Assembly: GCF_023159225.1 (NCBI RefSeq)
Contig: NC_063173.1
Coordinates: 9,276,852-9,340,851 of the forward strand
DNA length: 64,000 bases
Direction of reading: 5' to 3'
Source: Perognathus longimembris pacificus
Lineage: Eukaryota; Chordata; Mammalia; Rodentia; Heteromyidae
The position numbers were made by a program, and so were the translations under genes. Under the pieces are notes generated by a model. It saw nothing but the letters and a program-made list of their open reading frames with translations. It did not search any database and was not told the origin of the DNA. Position 1 is the stretch's first letter. Each line of letters begins with the position of its first letter. Of the stretch, positions 55,226 to 64,000 are shown piece after piece.

Positions 55226-55639
55226 TTTTTTTCTTTTTTAAATAAGCTCTTAACTGTTAGCAGGAACTTGCTGTCATAGCAGAGCTTCATGATTCTGAAG
55301 CAGAGATGAGATGTGAGGTGATTAACCTGCCAGGTGCCCTTCCATGTAGGTGTATCCACCTGCTTGCTTGTTTCATTTGTGTGTAGCTATGGAAATACCT
55401 TAGGCCCCTGAAATCTCTGCAGCTATAACCATCCTTTTTATTCTGTGGTGATACTATGGCATTGTGTGGGGTGCGAGATAGTCTATGTCCTTTTTGTAAA
55501 GCCTCTTTTCTACTGTTTACACAGAGTTAACTGCACATCTTCACTTCAGGAACATTTCTCATTTTAAAATATATCCTCCCCCCTTGGCCAACCTTATATT
55601 ATGATCATACTTTCATGCATTTATAAGCAAAGGAATTGA
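55226..55639. other. Unique sequence
   Basis: No repeat or exon recognised. Confidence 0.4.
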
Positions 55640-55890
55640 CGGGAGGGATGAGTCTGTAACATATTATGCTCCTTTAATTAGTGTTTAAATATCTACCTGA
55701 ACTTCGGCATTGCAAGAGCCAAAGAAGGTAGGAGATTATCACCAGGCTGAAATGGTACAATTCACTACACTGTCTGTCCTCAGCCTGAAGGTGAAACGCA
55801 AAGGGATCGTAAAAGTTGAATTGAAAAATAAGGTACTTCAAGCCTGGTCTATTTTTGTTTCCTGAACCCAATGGCTCTTAAAATTGGAAG
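55640..55890. other. Repeat-free block, possible conserved element
   Basis: TAATTA at 55675-55680, CATTGCAAGAGCC near 55709 (C/EBP-like half site ATTGCAA) and AAAGGGATCG near 55800, within well-structured unique DNA. Motif reading only. Confidence 0.25.
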
Positions 55891-57600
55891 GCAGCATTCA
55901 GGTGTTAGTGTAGTATTAGCCTGGGGAGATGGACGAGTGGAGGTCATTTGGTAGAAGGACACTCACATATGCATATTGCCTGAGGGGTTAATTGCTAGGA
56001 GCATATGTGAAGAGTTATGACCGCAATATCCAGATCCTCAACCAATACCAACATGGGAAACGACTTGCACACTCGCACCAAAGGAGAGCTCTCAAATACT
56101 GATAGAGATGAGCTTCTTGCTTCATAAATGATACAAAAGGCTGTAGGAGGCAATCCCTAGAGATACATTGTTGGAGCTGACCCTAAATATTTTCTGGCTT
56201 ACCTTCTGAACAATGCTCATGACAACTGAGACTTCGTTTGAAACAGTAGAGGGTCTTGTGCTGCTTGCAGATCTTGTGGTCTGTCTTCTGGTCAATCTGC
56301 TTCGTTTGTGAATCTGTCACAATAATACTCAATAGTGAAGATGTGAATTTACCATCCAAAGCTCCAGGCACGATTGAATCCTAAACACTAAATGTGAATT
56401 CAATTTTGTTGTCTTCATCCTGTTTACTAAAGTAGAAAATTGGAATCATTAGTCTTAGGACAGTGTTTCTCATTTGTAGGTGGAGAGGGGCAGAGATATG
56501 CTTTCCCCAAAGCATACCACGCTGTCCCAGGGGGCACATGGAAAATACATATTTAGTGTTACAGAATGTTGAAATTGAAAAACAAGACAGATGCTACTTC
56601 TGTAATGCAAAGAACATGTCATAGCTAAAGGAAATGCTGTGATCAATGAGGATATGTAGAAGATGAACTCTGTTCTGTCTCTCATAGATTCTGCTGTGGA
56701 TTCGAGAGTGAGGCTCTGGGTCTCACATGGCAGAAGAAACCCTGGGCACAGGAGCGGCTTATGTCCATCAGGAAGAGACTCCGTTATAAGATGTCGACAA
56801 GCATGGTCCTATGACCATATCCTTGGTATCAAGACCCAAGCATAGCAATGCTTGCATATAACAGGAAAATGCAATTTAACAGAGACTTCACGTCTATTTT
56901 TATTAATAGATGATCAACTGTTAAGCGATTGCTGTTTTTCTTCCCCTGCATTAACTACCTTTGGTGGTAGATCGGCTTGACCTTCCTGGAAGGGTCTGTT
57001 TGAAGCTAACGGTATTCTGTATGGCACTGCTGAATTCTTCCAGTGCTGGTGACAATTATTGGGACATAGATAGAGGAGCTATCAGGAACATTTGGCCTTT
57101 TTGATTCTTAGCAAAGTGGGGGTCACTAATCCTTGGATTCTATTATATCTATTTTCTTGCTTTGCTTTGAGGAAGTACACCAGTATTAAATGTCTTTTCT
57201 TTTATCTTTTCATTTCTCACTAAGCTTGTTAGAGGAAATGACATTAAGGGATTCTGTGTAAGTGTTAAATGTGTCTTCAAATCTAGCAAAACCATCAAGG
57301 GAATTTGAGACAAGGAAGAAAAGGTTGTAAGCTGTGTAATCATCAGGCTGTTTGAACAGTAGTGTTTGTAACCATATTTTCATTTTCCATGTCAAAATTA
57401 AAATGAAGAATCCTTAATAAAGGGTAAAGCATCAGAGAACTTTCATCAGCTGAGTTCATAGGTCAAAAGCTGCCTTAGCTTTAAGAATAATAATTTTTTT
57501 CTTTGCCTTTTTAATTTGAAGATGGTGTTTTTACTAAAAATAGTTTCTAAATTCTTTTGTCACTCATGTATATGTTGCAATAGGTTATAGACTTTTTCAT
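55891..57600. other. Unique sequence, no gene recognised
   Basis: About 1.7 kb. Short frames on both strands lack motifs. No repeat named. Confidence 0.4.
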
Positions 57601-58080
57601 TGTGAGGCCCCCAACTCAAACCAGCCTAAGCTACTCCATCTTGTAAAGGACTCCATTCTATCTGGCACGTTGGTTGTTTTGCAGAAATTGTCCTTTTAAA
57701 CTAAAAACACAATTTTACTCTACCTGTGTCTTGTTGTGACAACATACTCCTACAGGGGATGGTACAACTGACATGACAACCAACCACCTTGGCAAAAATA
57801 TTGAAAAATTGAGTACTTTAGCAGCTTCCTGGAACAGATAGCTGATCTAAAACTACAAAGCATGACCAGTACAAAATTGTCAGTGCTTAGAATCCCAGTC
57901 ATATTCCTACTTAGGGCCGACCCTGACCGTGATGCTTGCCCCTTACCTCTCCTGGAAAAGGAATACACCTTTGCCTTGCCTGTCCCTCTGCCTCTTGGTG
58001 AGTTCATTGACATGCCTGCTAAAGTCTCCTGATCTGACATTGATGATGTGGGCATCCTAGGGTTAAGAAGGCTCGGTGCC
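57601..58080. other. Unclassified segment, possibly an old LTR or other repeat
   Basis: Begins TGTGAGGCCCCCAACTCAAAC, with CTACTCCATCTTGTAAAGG and GTCCTTTTAAACTAAAAACAC after it. This looks like a decayed LTR-type repeat, but I cannot name the family and found no flanking duplication. The 157-codon minus frame (57750-58223) has no known domain. Confidence 0.2.
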
Positions 58081-58771
58081 CAATGCTGGGTTTTACTTCT
58101 TAGAAAGGATGAAGAATGCAGCAGAATCCAAAAAATATCAAATGAAAAATGAAAGGGAATTGAATTCAAATGGGAAAGCCAAGATATACGGTATACATAT
58201 GCAGAAGAAAACAGAGCACTCAATTTATCATGTAAGGGGCATAGACTTGCATGTCACTGATGGTCAGATGGATGCTAAATGGTTTTTCAGTTAGCATCAG
58301 AGCAGCAGAGGGCCACTCTGCGGTAACTGTTTAGCATTGCAGCTGAGGGATGTCTCAAAGAAGGGCTCCCAGTACTGTGACATAAAGATGCAGGGCTAAA
58401 TATCACATAACTGAGTATGTCCTATATTCTCGGCCATTAAATGATGTACTCAATGTTTGTTGGAAGAAACTGGGAGTTGATCTGTGATGTGTTCTTCTAA
58501 ATTTTGGACACATAAGTGTCCAAAGGACAGTTTTCATCATGTTGATTGTCGACTTCTATAATGTAAAACGCTACTCAATTAATAGTGCTATAGACAGGGC
58601 CCTCTCTAGCCTTTCCTACACAGAATTATGTAATAAAATTATCATATGAAGACACAATCAAAGAGTAAACAGGAAAATCATGAAGAAATTATAGTAGAAG
58701 TAGATTAAACAGTTTAGATTACCAGGTTTGGTAATATTTGTTGTATTTGTCAACTTTAACAAAAGTTCAAT
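58081..58771. other. Unique sequence
   Basis: No repeat or exon recognised. Confidence 0.4.
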
Positions 58772-58978
58772 TTCTTTTTTTTTTTTTTTTTTGTGAGTCC
58801 TGGGGCTTGATAGTGCTCTACCACTTGCGACACACCTTTACTTCCAGCTTTTTGCTGTTTAACTCAAGATTGGACTTTCACGGACCTTTCTGCCTGAGAT
58901 GACTTCAACTCTTGACCCTCAGATCTCACCTCCACAGTAGCTAGGATTACAAGCGCGAGCTACCAGTACCTAGCTGTC
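58772..58978 (-). mobile_element. B1-Geo SINE, antisense, with internal deletion
   Basis: T run, GAGTCCTGGGGCTTG, then directly TAGTGCTCTACCACTTG (about 30-40 bases of the right monomer missing), TACTTCCAGCTTTTTGCTG, GACCCTCAGATCTCACC and GTAGCTAGGATTACAAGC. Confidence 0.88.
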
Positions 58979-59099
58979 ACTGATATTTTTAAGTTCTCTC
59001 TTTTATCCAAATGACCTTCCATAGTCCATGAGCTCTTTCCCTCCCCCAAACCTGTAACTCTGAATGAACTATGTTAACTTGTAACAGGAACACTGGCTT
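58979..59099. other. Unique sequence
   Basis: No repeat or exon recognised. Confidence 0.4.
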
Positions 59100-59430
59100 T
59101 TTCTGGGTATGTGTTTAGAGGAATGATGCAGCAGGAGCGAGCATTTCTCCAGGGTCCCAGGATAGCTTATTTGTTCTGTCAGCAGCGTCTTGATTCTCAC
59201 CGTTTCCTATTAGTAAGTCCTGGCTGGCTTTGGGCTTTGACAGGGCTCATGATTAAGTAGCGCATCCAATATTTTGTTCTCAGTGCTGTCCAAGAGGATT
59301 AATTCAACACAAATTATCAAGGAGGAAATAAATCTTGTTAATTCAAATAAGCTTAAATAAGAGTTCATCTTTCTTGTTCTTAGAGAAAATAACTGTGAAT
59401 AAGATACAATGGAAAAAGATGTAAGGATTT
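59100..59430. other. Repeat-free block, possible conserved element
   Basis: GGATTAATT at 59296-59304 (paired-type/Otx-like core) and CTTGTTAATTCAAATAAGC near 59333, preceded by compact unique sequence TCAGCAGCGTCTTGATTCTC. No repeat signature and no exon evidence. Confidence 0.3.
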
Positions 59431-60179
59431 CCATCCATTAATAAAAGGAGTCGTCTTACTTACATTACTGATATGTTTTCGTGAGTCTCATTTGCACTAC
59501 TATCATTTGGAAGATACTGAACTACAACAACAAACTACCAGAGGATGTAATTTATCATGCAGCTGCTGTTTGCCCTCAGAACACAATAGAGTCACGGTAC
59601 TCTGGTTCCTTTTGAATGATTTCTCTTTAGGGCTTAGTAAGAACTCAGATTCCCTTAGTGTAGATATCAATCTTAATTGAATGTACATGATGACAAAACA
59701 CAGACAATAGAAGAAGGGAAGCTAAAGAGCTCTGTCAGAGTGAGTTATAACTCAACACTTTCTGGAAGGGAGAAGCCAATAAAGCAGGGACAGTATCATT
59801 GCCATGAACATGAATATGAGGGTGACAAGAAGTGCTCCTCTTCTTCCAAGGACAGCTTCTGGAAATCTCAAGCTCACGTTACAATTCTCCGTTCTCCTTT
59901 GCTGTGTGTCGTACTCAGATGACCTGGCACGCTTTTCTTAGAGGGTCATAGATTAGAATCCCTGCCTCTTCTTCATTTTTATACTCCAATCTTAGTCAAT
60001 GAACATCTCACGTGCTTCCCTTCTTTCTCCACTAAACCACCTGCTCTCTTCCTTAACCGTTTTTTCCTTTCTTGTTTGAGTCTGTGGTTATCACTGTGCC
60101 CGGCACTGGGTGGGTGTTCAGGTTTTTGTTATATTAATGATCATGGACGTTTTTACACCAATTATAGAAAGTAAAGTTT
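59431..60179. other. Unique sequence
   Basis: Overlapping short frames near 59492-59922 lack motifs. Confidence 0.4.
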
Positions 60180-60395
60180 TACTGCTAATGGTAGAAAAGT
60201 ATGACAAAGAAAGATACTATTAGCTATCACATATTAAATCCCAAACACTAAACAGATTGCTGCTTTTAGAATCTTCACAAAAACTTCAGAAGTAGCTGTA
60301 ATTATTTCTATTTAACAGTTCAGAAAACTGAGATTCAGAGAAATTAAGTAATGCTTTCAAAATAACAGAAATATGATTTTGCAGATAAGATATTT
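60180..60395 (-). mobile_element. MIR SINE, antisense
   Basis: TTAGAATCTTCACAAAAACTTC, TATTTCTATTTAACAGTTCAG, AAAACTGAGATTCAGAGAAATTAAG and AATGCTTTCAAAATAACAG match the antisense MIR order. Confidence 0.8.
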
Positions 60396-60984
60396 CAGGG
60401 AATGATAGCTTTAAGTACTGTATTATTTCTGTATTTATTCTCTATAGGATAAAACAACATTGCATATATCATATAAGTAAATATATTTAATATACCACTT
60501 GTCACACATATGAATGATTTGTCTCATGAATCTATTATCTTCACTCTTACTGTAATTTGAGCTCAGCAATTATGTTTGTATTTTCAAATCCTTTTGGGAC
60601 CTACTAGTGAAGTAAATTCACTAGTGGGGTATTGTTTGTTTTCCCCTGAAAAGTCTCTTGGAGCATCTTGTTTCTAGTGCTAGAGACTAGTAGAACAGTT
60701 ACTTTGATTTTAAGGCACCTGAGCTCAGTTGTACTTAAAACAGTTAATGGTCAACAAAGTGCGGAAAGACACTCTATTGGAAACGGGAAGTCTTCAATAC
60801 AAAATAGACACAAATAATTTGTAGTTGAAAGAATGTACTCATTAATGTACTCAATTTATCATTGACTATCCATAATGGTTAGATTCTTGAAAAATGTTTT
60901 TTACCTTAGGGAAAGTTTCCCTGAAAACAAAAAGAATCTGAGCAAATAACTTGAGAGCAGGTAGTCTATTTGGAATATGATGCT
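60396..60984. other. AT-rich unique sequence
   Basis: A 9-bp inverted repeat ACTAGTGAA/TTCACTAGT (60603-60611, 60617-60625). Otherwise nothing recognised. Confidence 0.4.
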
Positions 60985-61100
60985 AGTTAGATCCTTATAT
61001 ACCACCCCACACCAGATTCAGTTCCAAATGGATCAATGACCTCAATGTAAGATCAGAAAATATTACAGAAAGGGATAGGGAAAACACTAGGGTCCTTCTT
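60985..61100 (+). mobile_element. Short L1 ORF2 fragment
   Basis: TTCCAAATGGATCAATGACC, TCAATGTAAGATCAGAAAAT and GATAGGGAAAACACTAGG match an L1 ORF2 passage (consensus ccaaatggatcaaagacct). No frame survives. Confidence 0.6.
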
Positions 61101-62017
61101 TGTCCTACTACACAGTGAGTTTAGAGTCATTTCATATCTTGTAGTGTTTCCACATTTCAGATGATCAGACAGATGTCTGAGTACTTTGGTTGACAAGAGA
61201 GTCTATAATTGCATCCCAACTCCTATTCATTTCTTCCTTTTTCAGCATGAATCAGGTAATAATTTTAAAATTCCCTTCTCTAAGTAAGGACACTGAGCCC
61301 TGTGGTTTTCATATATGGTCTTCCCCACTGTTACATAAAATGGCTTAACATTTCATCTTCTCTTGTTTTTCTTAAGTTTCCCAAGTTTCTATGGTGTAGA
61401 AAGAGGAAAAACATTTTTTTTCTGTGCAAATAGAATAAAGGAAAGAACTCACTTTTATCTCCTATCATGTTATCTTGCCAAATTTAGTTTGGCAAATCTG
61501 CCAAAGATCCTGGGACCTGCTGGGTCCAATTGAGCACATTTCCGTTGCGGGTAATGACTATTTTCTCAGCTCTGTTAAAGGTGTTATTATTGCACATCTC
61601 TGCTGAAGCACTACCAAGGAATGAATGCAGCTTCCTGACTTTCTTCTTTTTCTTTAGCCTGAATGATGAAACAAATTCTCCAAAAAAGAAACGAGAAGCC
61701 AATAAGTGGTAATTTATCATTAAAGAAGTTGGAGTAAGGGGTAATTATAACATAAGAATAAAAAAACCACTGTGGTTTCATAATGCCTTACTGTGGAATA
61801 ATTTCTGCATTTTATTATTATGCTAGTGGTGAAGTATTCACTTGCAGGTAGACAACTATTTATTTTTCTGTGTATTTTCTCACCTATGCTACTACTCAAG
61901 GCTTAGGAGTAAAAGCATTGGTTATTATGAAGGGAAATCATCCACCCTTGGCTATCCAACTTTACATGAAATACTGATTTAGCATATTGATAATTGTTTG
62001 CACTAGAATTTCATTAT
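61101..62017. other. Unique sequence
   Basis: No repeat or exon recognised. Confidence 0.4.
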
Positions 62018-62188
62018 TTTTTGCTGGTACTAGGGTTTGAACCCAGGACCTTATGCTCTTGCTCAACATTTTAGCTCAAAGCTGGTGCTCTACCACTTGA
62101 GCCACTGTTAACTGGAGGTAAGACTCTCAAATTTGTCTGCACAGGCTGAGTAGCTACAATTACAGGCATGAACCACTGATGCCTGGCC
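62018..62188 (-). mobile_element. B1-Geo SINE, antisense, internally deleted
   Basis: GCTGGTACTAGGGTTTGAACC, AAAGCTGGTGCTCTACCACTT, TTAACTGGAGGTAAGACTC, GCTGAGTAGCTACAATTACAG and CATGAACCACTGATGCC. Parts of both monomers are missing. Confidence 0.82.
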
Positions 62189-62578
62189 CATGGTAAGTCT
62201 TTGTCTCTCATCTTTGGTCTACTATTGGGAAGACAGCATTGGATTGATGGTTTGGTCGTGGTGGGTAAGAAATGGAGTTTGGAGTTTGCCTCATTCTCAA
62301 AAGGTGCTACTGGGGCATTTGTAGAAACTTATACTATAAGACAGAAGGTCCAAGGAATAAAACTCAGACATCCAACCTTTCATGTTAGAAACATAACCTA
62401 CTAGAGCAGATAGAAGAAAATTTATGCCTGGGAGGCTTTTTATTAAGAGAGACATAGTAGAAGAAGCCAAACTGAAATTCATAGTTGGAGCCAAGCAGGT
62501 AGAAAGCCAGTATCAAAAGAACAAGTTTAAGAAAGAAGAAGAGAAAGCTTTGAGATGATAAAAAAATGAGCATTTTCT
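62189..62578. other. Unique sequence
   Basis: No repeat or exon recognised. Confidence 0.4.
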
Positions 62579-62695
62579 TTTTTTTATTGCTCTATTTTTA
62601 AATTATTTATTTACTGTCAAAGTGATGTACAGAGGGGTTACAGTTTCATGCATAAGGCAGTGGGTACATTTCTTGTACAATTCTTTCCCATGACA
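62579..62695 (-). mobile_element. L1 3' end, antisense, strongly 5'-truncated
   Basis: A T run, TTTACTGTCAAAGTGATGTAC, AGAGGGGTTACAGTTTCATG, CATAAGGCAGTGGGTACATT. This is the terminal ~110 bases of the L1 3' UTR in antisense, parallel to 13524 and 44744. Confidence 0.8.
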
Positions 62696-64000
62696 AACCC
62701 AAATCTCATAAAATCAGTACATTCCTAGCATGATGTCAAAGCATGCTGTGGACAAACATGACTGGCAAAGAGACAAAGCATAGGGGAGTTGGGAGGAAAG
62801 GCTGATATTTTCAGAAGGAGGCAGGAAAGACTTTCCCAAAGATGGTCACATCTCAGAGGATTAGGAGACCTTATTGGAATAGCTTGGTGCTTACAGGACT
62901 GAGCTTCAGCCCAATTTCTAGGTACCTAGGGGAGTCCTTGAAAGGCTGTGAACAGGGAGGGTTTCTGGAGGTTATTGACAGCACCTCAGGAACAGAAAGG
63001 TCACTAGGACACGAGCTCAATTTATACAGGTGATTCTACTATCTCCACCCCTAGACAGATGCCCAGCCCCGGGCTCTGACGCTCATCTTCCAGGCAGAAG
63101 TAGCACTTGGTGGGTAAGCTTTATTCCTAAGCTGCCACCTCTGTTATTGCTGCTTCTCACAAAGGAAAGAAAATTGTACTTTCATATCTCTTTTGCTTCT
63201 CTCCTCTTTTTTTTTCTCCTCCCTTCTGCCGTCCTCCCCTCCCCTTCAACTCCCATCTCTTCTCTCAGAACAAGGAGCAAGTCAACTCTTCATCTTTGTC
63301 TCTTTTAGAGAAGAGATATTTTGACTCCATGCCATCTGAAGCAGCTTTATTATTGTACCCCCAGGATCTACGTCACACAAGAATTAATGTCTCGATGGTC
63401 ACCTAGATTCTGTGATTTAAAAAAAGCCAATGGATGAGGTTCCAATTTCCAAGTCCTTAATGATCTCAACCTAACTTAGGAGGCTAAGCAGAGGAAAATT
63501 AGTTCTCAGTAAGGGAAATCCTTCCTAAATAAATGACTATAGCCTTCTTAACAGAACCCAAAGGTTGGTTTAAAGGAATCCTGATTTCAAAAGTTGAGTC
63601 ATACCTGCAACATCTTCAGACCCCATGCCTGACTGCTTGTCTCTCTCACTTGTTTATCATGTGTCCTCTTTGAACGCATGGTTTTTTTGCCCCATTCCCT
63701 CATATAATCTGCTACATTACCATGAAAATGCAAACACCTCTCTCATTGCAAGGAAAGGCAAAAATGCCTCCAAGAAGACTTTACTACAACTTATTTGGCA
63801 GTAATTTTATTGAAGCATCCATGGTATTCTACATTACTCATTGCACATTGTTCCTAAGTAATTGTTTCTTTCCCATTTTCGGTTAATAGTACTTTCTGTT
63901 TAATTTTTTCTTCTTTAAATGTGGAAATTAAACATTCCCCAACCATACTTTTTAGTGACTATAAAACAAAGTTTTAAGTGAATTAGAATTTCTACTTTTC
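62696..64000. other. Unique sequence to window end
   Basis: About 1.3 kb with no repeat or exon recognised. A pyrimidine-rich stretch lies at 63195-63265. Confidence 0.4.

Noticed and set aside
57750..58223. 157-codon minus frame
   Set aside because: No recognisable domain or splice context. Its length alone is compatible with chance in this much sequence.
60603..60625. 9-bp inverted repeat with 5-base loop
   Set aside because: Short enough to be expected by chance in 64 kb of AT-rich DNA.

Overview
This window looks like non-coding nuclear DNA from a rodent of the superfamily Geomyoidea (kangaroo rats, pocket mice, pocket gophers). The placement rests on repeats. Many copies of a two-part SINE are present: its left half is tRNA/ID-like (start near GGCTGGGGATATGGCC, Pol III B box GGTTCGATTCC) and its right half ends near AGGACTGGCCAAAA. 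That is the architecture of the IDL-Geo family, known to be restricted to Geomyoidea. A second, equally common dimer joins a 7SL/B1-like left half (GTGGCTCA..CCTGTAATCCTAGCTACTCAGGAGGCTGAG) to a similar right half. MIR, L2, old and young L1, MaLR LTRs and one GC-rich ERV LTR complete a placental-mammal profile. Genus and species cannot be decided from the sequence.

I find no convincing protein-coding exon, tRNA, rRNA or CRISPR. Every longer open frame is a low-complexity frame (481-735, 31486-32109, 34160-34390), a frame through a SINE (for example 8826-9290, 53665-54083), a piece of L1 ORF2 (20193-20501, 21321-21512, 51189-51488), or a short frame without recognisable motifs. The window is best read as intergenic DNA or the inside of a very long intron.

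Layout. 1-3.4 kb: a B1 relic, a pyrimidine tract and an L1 3' end. 3.4-9.6 kb: dense old L1 in both orientations plus SINEs. 9.6-14.5 kb: SINEs with microsatellite tails, a MIR and an L1 3' end. 14.5-19 kb: mostly unique, with MIRs and some constraint-like sequence. 19-21.6 kb: an antisense L1 with a nested IDL-Geo. 21.6-31.4 kb: unique DNA with MIR, L2, an MLT1/MST-type LTR and two IDL-Geo copies. 31.5-32.3 kb: an unbroken 624-base pyrimidine tract joined to a SINE 3' end. 32.3-40 kb: mostly unique, with constraint-like blocks and a rodent MaLR LTR. 40-51 kb: repeat-rich, with a GC-rich ERV LTR, a roughly 43-base L1 tail insertion and SINE-in-SINE nesting. 51.05-52.0 kb: a recent 5'-truncated L1. 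52-64 kb: mostly unique with SINE clusters and old MIR/L1 relics.

Most notable are the recent retrotransposition events with readable target-site duplications (TSDs), the repeated pattern of microsatellites sitting at SINE 3' ends, the 624-base homopurine/homopyrimidine minisatellite, and several unique blocks that resemble conserved enhancers but need alignment to confirm. I see no evidence of a new biological system.
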